NCBI RefSeq assembly: GCF_014174495.1
Contig: NZ_JACJHR010000035.1
Span: 1-64,000 of the forward strand
Reading direction: 5' to 3'
Origin: Amycolatopsis echigonensis
GTDB taxonomy: Bacteria > Actinomycetota > Actinomycetes > Mycobacteriales > Pseudonocardiaceae
DNA: 64,000 bases
The notes under the pieces were generated by a model. The model was given only the letters and a program-made list of their open reading frames with translations. It did no database searches and was not told the origin of the DNA. Below are positions 8,620 through 17,286 of this stretch, in pieces. A program made the position numbers and the translations under genes. The stretch's first letter is position 1. Each line of letters opens with the position of its first letter.

Positions 8620-8635
8620 ATTGGACTAGACCATT
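8620..8635 (-). promoter_or_regulatory. DasR-responsive element (dre)
   Basis: On the coding strand AATGGTCTAGTCCAAT, a near-palindrome matching the established DasR consensus ACTGGTCTAGACCACT at 12 of 16 positions, including the TGGTCTAG core. It lies 41-56 bp upstream of the chitinase start. Known role: DasR represses chitin/GlcNAc genes until aminosugar phosphates release it. Confidence 0.85.
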
Positions 8636-9647
8636 ATGAAGTCAAGGTGCGGTCGGCTGCTCTTGTCCGGCCGGAGGCTGGTTCGGGAGGTATGCCGGAA
8701 TTCGGTGCGGCGGGTTCACCCTTGCGGCGCAACGGTTCTTCGCAAAGGGACGCGGACCGCAGAGCCGAGTGGTCCGGTCGGGAGCGGGGAGACCCACGGC
8801 GCGGCTGGGCTGGGGTGGGTGCGGCCAGAGCGTCGGATGAGACCCGCGGTGGTTGTTCGGGAGGCGGAGAGAAAGGGGGACGGTGATGGTGCGGTTGGAG
8901 TGGGCGGATGCCGCCAGGGCGTGGGTGGGGCGTGCGGTGCTTGGTCGGTGCGGGAGGAGTGAGGGGGAGGCGGTGGCGGTGCGGTTGGAGTGAGCGGGTG
9001 CGGCCTTAGCGCGGGATGGGGCCTGCGGTGCTTGGTCGGTGCGGGTGGAGTGAGGAGACGGGGACGGCACGGTCGGGCTGGCTGCGGGCAAGGACATGGG
9101 AGGGGGTTGGGCCCGAGGTGGTTGGTCGGGAGGCGGAGTGAGGGGGAGACGGTGACGGTGCGGCTGGAGTGGGCAGGTGCGGGCAGGGGCCGTCGGGTGG
9201 GGACTGCGGTCAGTGGTCGGCGGGAGAAGGGTGGGCGGTTTGCTGAGTGGTGGCGGGAGCAGTGGTGGTGGCGCGGCTGGGCGGGGAGGGCTTGGCGGTA
9301 GGGCACGCGGGTGGGTCGTGCTTGTTCAAGCGGCTGGGCGAATTCTCCGCAGAGGAGTGGTGAGGGGGCTGCGGGACACGGATTGCTGACCGGTGTCCGA
9401 AGGAGGCAGCACGCGTGGTCTAACTGGGCTAACGGGTTCGTCAGGCGGGCGAGCGGTGTTGCCGTGGAGCGCGTTCATCTGCGCATGGCAAGGAGCGCGG
9501 TGCAGGCGACCACGCGGACAGCCAGGGCGCGTGGAGGCGACGTGCATGGGGAGCGCGCGGTAAAAGAAGGCAGCGAGCGAATGGCCGAACTGGGATCAAG
9601 CATTGCCCTTGGCTGGCCGAGCGTGAGTCAGCCGAGGGCGAGCCACC
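8636..9647. other. 1-kb gene-free region with degenerate repeats
   Basis: Between the chitinase promoter and the cobN stop there is no frame with a recognisable protein, signal or domain on either strand. The composition is strongly G-skewed on the plus strand, and the middle is a degenerate tandem repeat. The last 250 bp (about 9400-9647) show nothing I can name. Confidence 0.6.
8815..9240. repeat. about 91-bp degenerate tandem repeat
   Basis: Four to five diverged copies with a spacing of about 85-94 bp, anchored by (G)GTGCGGCC-like starts near 8818, 8907, 8997, 9080 and 9175, a GGTGCTTGGTCGG-like middle, and GAGTGAGGGGGAG-like plus GTGCGGTTGGAGTG-like ends. Copies 2 and 3 are the most alike. 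Confidence 0.7.
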
Positions 9648-12600
9648 TCAGTCGTTCTCCAGGTCGCCTTCCAGGCTCAGGTAAACCTCGCGCATCTGGG
9701 CCATCAACTCCGGATCCGGCTCTTCCCACAATCCCCGGTCGGCGGCTTCCGTCAGGCGTTCGATGATTCCCCGCAGCGCCCACGGGTTCGCGTCCCGCAA
9801 GAACTGCTGGTTTTCCTCGTCCAGAACATACGACTGCGACAACTTCTCGTACATCCAGTCGCCCACGACACCGGCCGTGGCGTCGAAGCCGAAGAGGTAG
9901 TCCACGGTGGCTGCGAGTTCGAAGGCACCCTTGTAACCGTGGCGGCGCATGGCGGACAGCCACCGCGGGTTGACTACCCGGGCGCGGAAGACGCGGGCCG
10001 TTTCTTCGCCCAGCGTACGAGTGCGGACGGCGTCGGGAGTGGTCGAGTCGCCGACATAGGAAGCTGGAGCGGAGCCGGTCAGGGCGCGGACTGTGGCGAT
10101 CATTCCGCCGTGGTATTGGAAATAGTCGTCCGAGTCGGCGATGTCGTGTTCGCGAGTATCCGTATTCTTCGCGGCTACGACGATGCGCTTGTACGACGAT
10201 TCCATGTCCTCGCGCGCGGGGCGGCCGTCCAGGTCCCTGCCGTAGGCGTAGCCGCCCCAGACCGCGTAGACCTCGGCTAGATCTTTGTCGTCGCGCCAGT
10301 TTCCGGAGTCCATCAGGGGGAGCAGGCCGGCTCCGTAGGCACCAGGTTTCGAGCCGAAGATGCGGGTGGTCGCTCGGCGATTGTCGCCGTGGGCGGCCAA
10401 ATCCGCGTTGACGTGGGCGCGGACGTAGTTGGAAGTTTCCGGTTCGTCCAGGGAAGCGGCCAGGCGGACGGCGTCGTCCAGCAGGGTGATGACGTGCGGG
10501 AAGGCATCGCGGAAGAAGCCGCTGATGCGGACTGTCACGTCGATCCTCGGGCGGCCCAGTTCGGACAGCGGGATCGGTTCGATGCCGGTCACGCGGCGGG
10601 AGGCTTCGTCCCAGACTGGCTGGATGCCCAGCAGCGCGAGGACTTCGGCGGCATCGTCGCCGGAGGTGCGCATGGCGGAGGTGCCCCACACCGAGAGGCC
10701 GACGGACCGCGGCCAGTCGCCGGTGTCTTCGCGGTAGCGGCGGAGCAGGGAGTCCGCCAGGGCCTGGCCGGTTTCCCATGCCAGGCGGCTGGGGATGGCC
10801 TTCGGATCCACCGTGTAGAAGTTCCGGCCGGTCGGCAGGACGTTGACCAAACCGCGCAAGGGGGAGCCGCTGGGGCCCGCGGGGATGTAGCCGCCGTCGA
10901 GAGCGTGCAGTACGGCGTCTACTTCGGACGAAGTGCCCGCCAGGCGGGGGACGATTTCGGTCGCGGCGAAGGTCAGGACGCGGGCGACTTCGGCGTCGAA
11001 AGTGCCCAGGACTTCGGTGACGACCGAGGAAACTGAAGAAGGGGACCACGAGTGGGTCTCCATGAGGGAAACCAGCGTGTGGGCGGTCGACTCGATGGCG
11101 TCCACTTCGGACAGCGGGGCGTCCGAATTTTCCTTCAGGCCCAGAGCGGAGCGCAGGCCGGGGACGGCGCCTTGCTTGCCGCCCCACATTTGCTGGGCTC
11201 GGAGCATCGCCAGGACCAGGTTGACCCGTGCCTCGCCGACCGGGGCTTCGCCCAGGATGTGCAGGCCGTCGCGGATCTGGGCGTCCTTGACCTCGCACAG
11301 CCAGCCGTCGATGTGCAGCAGGAAGTCGTCGAATTCGGCGTCGTGCGGACGTTCCTCGATGCCCAGGTCGTGGTCGAGTTTCGCGGCCTGGATGAGGGTC
11401 CAGATCTGGGCGCGGATCGCCGGGAGCTTCGCCGGGTCCATCGCGGCGATGTTGGCGTGTTCGTCCAGCAACTGCTCGAGACGGGCCAGGTCGCCATAAG
11501 ACTCGGCGCGGGCCATCGGCGGGACCAGGTGGTCCACGATGGTCGCGTGTGCGCGGCGTTTCGCTTGTGCGCCTTCGCCGGGGTCGTTGATCAGGAACGG
11601 GTACACCAGCGGCAGGTTGCCCAGGACGGCGTCGGGCGCGCAGGCGGAGGAGAGACCGGCGGTCTTGCCGGGCAGCCATTCCAGCGAGCCGTGCTTGCCG
11701 AGGTGGACGACGGCGTGCGCGCCGAATTCCTCTTCCAGCCAGCGGTAGGCGGCGAAGTAGTGGTGGCTCGGCGGCAGGTCCGGGTTGTGGTAGATCGCCA
11801 CCGGGTTTTCGCCGAACCCGCGCGGCGGCTGGATCATCAGCACGACGTTGCCGGCCTGCAGCGAGGCCAGGACGATGTCGCCCTCGGGGTTTGCCGACGT
11901 GTCGACATACAGCGAGCCCGGCGCGGGACCCCAGTGTTCTTCCATCGCTTCTCGCAACTCGACCGGCAAGGAAGCGAACCACGAGCGGTAGCGCGCCGCC
12001 GGGACGCGGATCGGGTTGCCGGACAGCTGTTCTTCGGTGAGCCATTCGGGATCCTGGCCGCCCGCGGCGATCAGGGCGTGGATCAAGGCGTCGCCGTCCG
12101 GCTGGTCGGTGCCGGTCGGGTCGACGCCGGGGAAGGCGTCGGGGCCGAGGTCGTAGCCGCGTTCGCGCATGAGGCGCAGGAGTTTGATCGCGGACGCGGG
12201 GGTGTCGAGGCCGACCGCGTTGCCGACGCGCGAGTGCTTCGTCGGGTACGCGGACAGCATCAGGGCGATTCGGCGAGAAGCAGGCGGCGTGTGGCGGAGT
12301 CGCGCGTGGGCGAGAGCGATGCGGGCGACTCGGGAGGCACGTTCGGGGTCGGCGATGTACCGGGGGAGGCCGTCGTCGTCGAATTCCTTGAAGGAGAACG
12401 GAACCGTGATGATCCGGCCGTCGAATTCCGGTACCGCCATCTGGTTGCCCGCGTCGAGCGGGGACAGCCCGTCGTCGCTGGCGGACCAGGTTTCGCGGTC
12501 GCTGGTCAGGCACAGCGCCTGCAGCACCGGGATGTCCAGCGCGGCCATTTCCGCGACGTCCCACGATTCGTCGTCCCCGCCCGCTCCGGCTTCCGACGGA

Positions 12601-13265
12601 CGGGTGCCGCCCGCGGCCAGCACGGTGACCAGCAGGGCGTCGACCTTGCCGAGTTCGGCCATCATCTCCGGCGCCCGCGTGCGCAGGGACGCGGTGTGGA
12701 TCGGCAGCGCCCGGCCGCCCGCGGATTCGACCGCGTCGGCCAGCGCGTGCACGAAACCGGTGTTCCCGGACAGGTGGTGCGCGCGGTAGTAGAGGATCCC
12801 GATGACCGGGCCGTCGTTCGAGGACGGCGGCCGCGAAAGCACGCCCCACGACGGCAGTTCGGCGGGCGGTTCGAAGCCTTCGCCGGTGAGCAGCAGCGTG
12901 TCGGACAGGAACCGGTGCAGCTGCGTGAGGTTTTCCGGACCGCCCTGCGCGAGGTACAGATGCGCTTGCGCGGCGATCCCGGCCGGGGTGGTGGAGAGCT
13001 TCATCAGCTCCGCGTCCGGCGTCTGCTCGCCGCCGAGCACGACCACGTGCGCACCGGACGCGCGCAGCACGTCCAGGCCGTCCTGCCAGGTTCGCGGCGT
13101 GCCGAGGATCCGGACGACGACGATCGACGCGCCGTCGGCCAGCCCGGGGAGGTCCCCGAGCGGCAGCCGCGACGGGTTGCCGAGCCGGTAGTCCGCGCCG
13201 CTGGCCCGGGCGCTGAGCAGGTCGGTGTCCGAAGTGGACAGCAGCAGGATCACGGCGTTCCTCAC
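9648..13265 (-). CDS. cobN: cobaltochelatase large subunit CobN
   Basis: A 1205-residue CobN/ChlH-type subunit, which binds the corrin and receives cobalt in the ATP-dependent chelatase of the aerobic B12 route, forming cob(II)yrinate diamide from hydrogenobyrinate diamide. Recognisable blocks include LSAYPTKHSRVGNAVGLDTP, VHLGKHGSLEWLPGK, a middle region with ALDGGYIPAGPSGSP, and ETARVFRARVVNPRWLSAMRRHGYKGAFE near the C-terminus. Length is normal. The GTG start lies right behind a cobalamin riboswitch. Its AAA-VWA partner is most likely the ChlI/ChlD fusion encoded at 29181. Confidence 0.95.
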   Translation of the reverse strand: MRNAVILLLSTSDTDLLSARASGADYRLGNPSRLPLGDLPGLADGASIVVVRILGTPRTWQDGLDVLRASGAHVVVLGGEQTPDAELMKLSTTPAGIAAQAHLYLAQGGPENLTQLHRFLSDTLLLTGEGFEPPAELPSWGVLSRPPSSNDGPVIGILYYRAHHLSGNTGFVHALADAVESAGGRALPIHTASLRTRAPEMMAELGKVDALLVTVLAAGGTRPSEAGAGGDDESWDVAEMAALDIPVLQALCLTSDRETWSASDDGLSPLDAGNQMAVPEFDGRIITVPFSFKEFDDDGLPRYIADPERASRVARIALAHARLRHTPPASRRIALMLSAYPTKHSRVGNAVGLDTPASAIKLLRLMRERGYDLGPDAFPGVDPTGTDQPDGDALIHALIAAGGQDPEWLTEEQLSGNPIRVPAARYRSWFASLPVELREAMEEHWGPAPGSLYVDTSANPEGDIVLASLQAGNVVLMIQPPRGFGENPVAIYHNPDLPPSHHYFAAYRWLEEEFGAHAVVHLGKHGSLEWLPGKTAGLSSACAPDAVLGNLPLVYPFLINDPGEGAQAKRRAHATIVDHLVPPMARAESYGDLARLEQLLDEHANIAAMDPAKLPAIRAQIWTLIQAAKLDHDLGIEERPHDAEFDDFLLHIDGWLCEVKDAQIRDGLHILGEAPVGEARVNLVLAMLRAQQMWGGKQGAVPGLRSALGLKENSDAPLSEVDAIESTAHTLVSLMETHSWSPSSVSSVVTEVLGTFDAEVARVLTFAATEIVPRLAGTSSEVDAVLHALDGGYIPAGPSGSPLRGLVNVLPTGRNFYTVDPKAIPSRLAWETGQALADSLLRRYREDTGDWPRSVGLSVWGTSAMRTSGDDAAEVLALLGIQPVWDEASRRVTGIEPIPLSELGRPRIDVTVRISGFFRDAFPHVITLLDDAVRLAASLDEPETSNYVRAHVNADLAAHGDNRRATTRIFGSKPGAYGAGLLPLMDSGNWRDDKDLAEVYAVWGGYAYGRDLDGRPAREDMESSYKRIVVAAKNTDTREHDIADSDDYFQYHGGMIATVRALTGSAPASYVGDSTTPDAVRTRTLGEETARVFRARVVNPRWLSAMRRHGYKGAFELAATVDYLFGFDATAGVVGDWMYEKLSQSYVLDEENQQFLRDANPWALRGIIERLTEAADRGLWEEPDPELMAQMREVYLSLEGDLEND

Positions 13266-13292
13266 TCGGGGTGTCCGCGCCCCGGGTCGTCG

Positions 13293-13389
13293 GGCACGCC
13301 GGCGGGAGTTCCTGGCTGCCGGCGGCCGCGCGGCCGCCGGTCACAGTGGCGGGACCGCCCCGGATTTCCACCGGGTTCCTCCGCGTGCC
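13293..13389 (-). promoter_or_regulatory. cobalamin riboswitch upstream of cobN
   Basis: Read on the minus strand, the leader contains the class hallmarks in order: GAGGAACCCGGTGGAAATCC, then GGGGCGGTCCCGCCACTGTG, a long GC hairpin, then the B12 box AGCCAGGAACTCCCGCC. The outer ends GGCACGC and GCGTGCC can pair as P1. It ends 27 bases before the GTG start, so adenosylcobalamin binding probably blocks cobN translation. Boundaries are approximate and may extend 30 bases upstream. Confidence 0.93.
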
Positions 13390-13448
13390 GACGCGTGTGC
13401 GCCCTTACTCTCGCCGGGCGCGCGGGCGCCGTCAAGGTGAGCAGACCC

Positions 13449-13688
13449 TCACGCGGGCTTGCTTTCGTCCCCGATCCGCGGGAAGGGCGCGGTGGAGAAC
13501 AGCACCTCCACCGCGACCTCGAAGAACTCCGCGATCCGCAACGCCAGGTACAGGCTCGGGCTGTACTCGCCGCGCTCCAGGTACCCGATGGTCTGGTAGT
13601 GCACGCCGAGCGCGTCCGCGAGCTGCCGCCGCGAGATGCCGCGTTCGGCGCGCAGCACCGCGATGCGGTTGTAGACGGTCTCGCTCAC
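13449..13688 (-). CDS. small XRE-family transcriptional regulator
   Basis: A 79-residue helix-turn-helix protein. Residues 5-60 form one Cro/CI-like domain (LRAERGISRRQLADALGVHYQTIGYLERG), and the tail keeps the LALRIAEFFEVAVEVLF signature of the YozG/PlcR-like subgroup often encoded with ABC-2 exporters. It starts with GTG 6 bp after the permease stop codon, so it is the third gene of the ATPase-permease operon. It probably regulates that operon through the inverted repeat at 15483; that link is inferred. Confidence 0.85.
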   Translation of the reverse strand: MSETVYNRIAVLRAERGISRRQLADALGVHYQTIGYLERGEYSPSLYLALRIAEFFEVAVEVLFSTAPFPRIGDESKPA

Positions 13689-13694
13689 CGCGCC

Positions 13695-14549
13695 TCACAC
13701 ACGCTGAAGTGCCCTTTCCCTTCGCGCCGCCACCGACGACCCCGATTCGCGCCGGGCCATCCGCTTCAGCAGGATCGGGGCCAGCACCAATCCGATCACG
13801 GCCCACGCGAGCAGCACCCCCAGGGTCGCCCACGGCCGCCAGGACTGCCCGATCTCGACGACGACTGCCTGGTCGGGCAGCAGTGCCGAGCGCATGCCGA
13901 GGCCGAGCCAGTACATCGGGAACACCTGCGCGACGTCCTGCAGCCAGACCGGCAGCGCGGTGATCGGGTAGAAGATCCCGGAGATCGCGCCGAGCCCGAG
14001 CATCGGCAGCATGACCAGGGCCAGCATCCGCGAATCCTGGATCAGCGAACCGACCGCCGCGCCGATCGGCATGGTCGCGACCAGGCCCGCGGCGAGCACC
14101 CACAGCAGGTTCAGGAGCGAGAAGAGCCCGTCCGGAGCCAGTCCGTCGAACAGGAACAGCGACGGCACCAGCATCACGACGATGCTCGCGACCTGGATCA
14201 TCGAGAACGTCGTGACCTTGCCGACGAGGTAGCCGAACATCCCGTTCGGCGTCGCCTTCGCCCGCAGCAGCGTGCCGTCCTCGCGGTCGACGACCAGCGA
14301 GCCCGCGACGGCGGACAGGCCGTTGAAGACGAGACCCGCGCCGATCACGCTCGGCACCGTCGCGGTGCCCAGCGAGAACGAGGTGCCCGGCAGATGCGCG
14401 CCCCGCATGAAGAACAGGGTGCCGAAGATCATCGCCAGCCACACGAGCTGGCCGATCAGGTCGTCCCGGTTCGTCCACTGCTGGCGGAATTCGATGAACC
14501 CGCGGCGGAGCCCCGCCCGCGCCGCGGTCCGCTGCGCCGACGCCGTCAT
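13695..14549 (-). CDS. ABC-2 type transporter permease
   Basis: A 284-residue membrane protein with about six hydrophobic segments and the ABC2_membrane pattern: an N-terminal amphipathic stretch, DREDGTLLRAKATPNGMFGYLVGK, then paired helices with ALPVWLQDVAQVFPMYWL near the end. It pairs with the ATPase, whose stop overlaps its ATG by 4 bp (ATGA). Likely a drug, lipid or peptide exporter; the substrate is unknown. A C-terminal basic tail faces the cytoplasm. Confidence 0.87.
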   Translation of the reverse strand: MTASAQRTAARAGLRRGFIEFRQQWTNRDDLIGQLVWLAMIFGTLFFMRGAHLPGTSFSLGTATVPSVIGAGLVFNGLSAVAGSLVVDREDGTLLRAKATPNGMFGYLVGKVTTFSMIQVASIVVMLVPSLFLFDGLAPDGLFSLLNLLWVLAAGLVATMPIGAAVGSLIQDSRMLALVMLPMLGLGAISGIFYPITALPVWLQDVAQVFPMYWLGLGMRSALLPDQAVVVEIGQSWRPWATLGVLLAWAVIGLVLAPILLKRMARRESGSSVAARRERALQRV

Positions 14550-15451
14550 CGCACGCCCGCCAAGGTCGCCCCGGACTCCGCGCGCTGCACGAGCGTCAGG
14601 TAGGTCTCCTCCAGCGACGCGCGCCGGACCTCCAGGTCGGCGACCGCTTCGCCGTGCTGTTTGAACAACTCGTACACGTACTTCGTCGCCTCCGTGGTCG
14701 AGTGCACGAACCGCTGCCCGTCGACCGTCCAGCGCACCTCGGCCTCTCCGGCGATCTGCCTGCTCAGCTGGTCCGGCGACCCGTCGGCGACGATGTGGCC
14801 GCCGCTCAGGATGAGGATCCGGTCGGCGAGCTTCTCGGCCTCGTCGAGATCGTGCGTGGTGAGCAGGATCGTCGTGTCGTCGTCGGCGAGCCGGTGCACG
14901 AGCTCGTGGAAATCGCGCCTCGCCTGCGGATCGAACCCGGCCGTCGGCTCGTCGAGGAACAGCAGCTCGGGGCGGCCGACGATGCCGATCGCCACGTCCA
15001 GCCGGCGCCGCTGCCCGCCGGACAGCATCCGGATCTTCTTGCCCGCGTGCTCGGTCAGCCCGACCGCCTCGATCAGCTCGTCGGTGTCCCACGGGCGGCG
15101 GATCCGGTCGGTGGAGTACGGCGAATAGAACGACCCGAGCAGGTCGAGCAGCTCGCGGACGCGCCATTTGCCGTGGTCGCGCCAGGACTGCAGGACGACC
15201 CCCAGCCGCGCCCGCCAGTCCTCGCCGCCCCGCGCCGGGTCGGTGCCCAGCACGGACACCTCGCCCGCGGACCGCATACGGAACCCCTCGAGGATTTCGA
15301 TCGTCGTGGTCTTGCCCGCCCCGTTCGGGCCGAGCAGGCACAGCACCTCGCCGCGGTGCGCGCTGAACGACGTGCCGTGCAGCACGTCGTTCGAGCCGTA
15401 GCGCATGCGTAGGCCTTCGACGCGGAGCACGGTGTCCGCTTGATCTCTCAT
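14546..15451 (-). CDS. ABC transporter ATPase (ABC-2 exporter)
   Basis: A 301-residue nucleotide-binding subunit of a DrrA/CcmA-like exporter. Walker A GPNGAGKT (41-48), signature LSGGQ (143-147), Walker B LLFLDEP (163-169) and the H-loop TTHD are all intact. A C-terminal regulatory domain of about 80 residues ends in SLEETYLTLV, as in DrrA homologues. Start ATG at 15451. It forms a translation-coupled operon with the permease and the XRE regulator, divergent from cobG. Confidence 0.9.
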   Translation of the reverse strand: MRDQADTVLRVEGLRMRYGSNDVLHGTSFSAHRGEVLCLLGPNGAGKTTTIEILEGFRMRSAGEVSVLGTDPARGGEDWRARLGVVLQSWRDHGKWRVRELLDLLGSFYSPYSTDRIRRPWDTDELIEAVGLTEHAGKKIRMLSGGQRRRLDVAIGIVGRPELLFLDEPTAGFDPQARRDFHELVHRLADDDTTILLTTHDLDEAEKLADRILILSGGHIVADGSPDQLSRQIAGEAEVRWTVDGQRFVHSTTEATKYVYELFKQHGEAVADLEVRRASLEETYLTLVQRAESGATLAGVR

Positions 15452-15482
15452 TGGATGACCCCCATCCTGCCTGTGCGATCGA

Positions 15483-15502
15483 ATGTAGCAGATGTACTAC
15501 AT
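15483..15502. promoter_or_regulatory. inverted repeat ATGTAG-N8-CTACAT
   Basis: Perfect 6-bp arms in the 96-bp gap between the ABC operon and cobG. The A/T-richness stands out against the GC background, and it overlaps where the promoters of both transcripts should be. Probable operator for the XRE regulator encoded in the ABC operon. Confidence 0.55.
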
Positions 15503-15547
15503 ATGAGAGCAAGCCTGTTGAATCCGCTCCGGGTTACAGTGAGCGCC

Positions 15548-16666
15548 ATGTCCAGCCGCGTGCGCGCCGACGCCTGTCCCGGAGTCTTCGCGACGCACGA
15601 CGCGGCGGACGGGCCGCTCGCGCGCGTCCGGCTGCCCGGCGGCGTCGTGACCGCGGATCGGCTGCGGGCGTTGGCCACCTGCGCGGAAGACCTCGGCGAC
15701 GGCCACCTCCACCTGACCTCGAGGGCGAATGTCCAGCTGCGCGGAGTCCGTCGCCCGGGCTTGGCGGCGCGGCTGACAGAAGCCGGATTGTTGCCGTCGC
15801 CTAGCCACGAACGCGTGCGGAACGTGCTGGCCTCGCCGTTGAGCGGGGTGCGCGGCGGGCTCGCGGACGTCCGGGGGCTCTCCGCGACGCTCGACCGGGA
15901 GCTGTGTGCGCGGCCATCACTTGCTGAGTTGCCGGGACGGTTCCTGTTCGGTTTCGACGACGGACGCGGCGACGTCGCGGGCACGGATGTCTGCTGGCGC
16001 GCGGTCGGGGCGATGACGGGTGTGGTGCTGCTAGCGGGCGCTGACTCCGGCTGGCTGGTATCGCGGGACGACGCGGTGTCTGCGCTGCTCACGGTCGCGG
16101 AAACGTTTGCGCGCACGCGCGGTTCGGCGTGGCGGATCGGGGAACTGGACGATCCTTCGGCGCTGCTGCCGGACGGCCCGCGCGAAGCTCCGCGGGAACG
16201 TCCGACGCGGATCGACCCGACCGTCGGCCGCATCCAGCGCGACGACGGCGGCGAGGCGGTGGGGGTCGCGCCGAGGTTCGGGCAGTTGACCGCCGCCCAG
16301 TTGCGCACGCTTGCCGACTTCGGCGACGCCGTGGTCACGCCGTGGCGTTCGGTCCTGCTGCCCGGCGGCGCGGACGTCGAACGCCTGCACGCGGCGGGGC
16401 TTTCGACGGATCCGGCGACGGCGGAGCTTAGCGCGTGCATCGGCGCGCCGGGGTGTGCGAAGTCTCTCGCCGACGTCCGCTCCGACGCGGCGACACTGGT
16501 CGCGGACGGGGAGCGGGTGCACGTCTCGGGCTGTGCACGGCGGTGCGGACGACCGTCCGGCGCCCACCGCGACGTTGTCGCCGAACCCGGCGGCTACCGT
16601 GTCGACGGACGCTGGACCCCGGCGTCCGAGTTGGCGGATGCGTTGGCGAGAAAGGGACCTTCGTGA
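15548..16666 (+). CDS. cobG: precorrin-3B synthase CobG
   Basis: A 372-residue oxygen-dependent Fe-S enzyme that makes precorrin-3B from precorrin-3A, the step that defines the aerobic B12 route. It has the sulfite/nitrite-reductase ferredoxin-like half-domains and the [4Fe-4S]/siroheme-type cysteines at 297, 303, 329 and 333 (CIGAPGC and CARRC). Start ATG 15548 is chosen for family length; a longer frame begins in the promoter. First gene of cobG-cobH-cobIJ, overlapping cobH by 4 bp (GTGA). Confidence 0.93.
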   Translation: MSSRVRADACPGVFATHDAADGPLARVRLPGGVVTADRLRALATCAEDLGDGHLHLTSRANVQLRGVRRPGLAARLTEAGLLPSPSHERVRNVLASPLSGVRGGLADVRGLSATLDRELCARPSLAELPGRFLFGFDDGRGDVAGTDVCWRAVGAMTGVVLLAGADSGWLVSRDDAVSALLTVAETFARTRGSAWRIGELDDPSALLPDGPREAPRERPTRIDPTVGRIQRDDGGEAVGVAPRFGQLTAAQLRTLADFGDAVVTPWRSVLLPGGADVERLHAAGLSTDPATAELSACIGAPGCAKSLADVRSDAATLVADGERVHVSGCARRCGRPSGAHRDVVAEPGGYRVDGRWTPASELADALARKGPS

Positions 16667-17286
16667 TCGACTACCTGCGGGACGGGGCCGAGATCTACCG
16701 GCACTCGTTCGCCACGATCCGCGAAGAGGCGGACCTGGCGATCCTGCCCGACGACGTCGCGGGCGTCGCGGTCCGGATGATTCACTCCTGCGGCATGGTC
16801 GACCTCGTCGACGACCTGCGCTACTCGCTCGACGTGGTCGAGGCGGGCCGCGCCGCGCTGGAGGCGGGCGCGCCGATCCTGTGCGACGCGAAGATGATCG
16901 CCAGCGGCATCACGCGCAAACGGCTGCCCGCGGCGAACGACGTCGTGTGCACTTTGGACGACCCGAGCGTGCCCGGACTGGCCGAACGGCTCGGCACCAC
17001 GCGGTCGGCCGCCGCGCTGGAGCTGTGGCGCGACCGGCTTCCCGGCTCGGTGGTGGCGATCGGCAACGCGCCGACCGCGCTGTTCCGGTTGCTGGAACTG
17101 CTGGACGAGGGCGTCGGCGCGCCGGCCGCGATCATCGGCGTGCCGGTCGGGTTTGTCGGCGCGGCTGAGTCCAAAGTGGAATTGGCGAAGCGTGCGCCCG
17201 CGCCGTACCTGGTCGTGCACGGCCGGCGCGGCGGCAGTGCGATGGCCGTCGGCGCCGTGAACGCGATCGCGAGCGCGGTCGAATGA
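16663..17286 (+). CDS. cobH: precorrin-8X methylmutase CobH
   Basis: A 207-residue enzyme moving the C11 methyl to C12, giving hydrogenobyrinate. The catalytic His is H41 in MIHSCGM; ILCDAKMIASGI and IGNAPTALF(R) are family signatures, and the C-terminal GRRGGSAMAVGAVNAIAS is complete. The GTG start overlaps the cobG stop, and its own stop overlaps the cobIJ ATG, so the three genes are translationally coupled. Confidence 0.95.
   Translation: MIDYLRDGAEIYRHSFATIREEADLAILPDDVAGVAVRMIHSCGMVDLVDDLRYSLDVVEAGRAALEAGAPILCDAKMIASGITRKRLPAANDVVCTLDDPSVPGLAERLGTTRSAAALELWRDRLPGSVVAIGNAPTALFRLLELLDEGVGAPAAIIGVPVGFVGAAESKVELAKRAPAPYLVVHGRRGGSAMAVGAVNAIASAVE

Noticed and set aside
11052..14603. An 1183-codon plus-strand frame spanning cobN and the ABC operon
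   Set aside because: Runs opposite three real genes and a riboswitch; no family resemblance.
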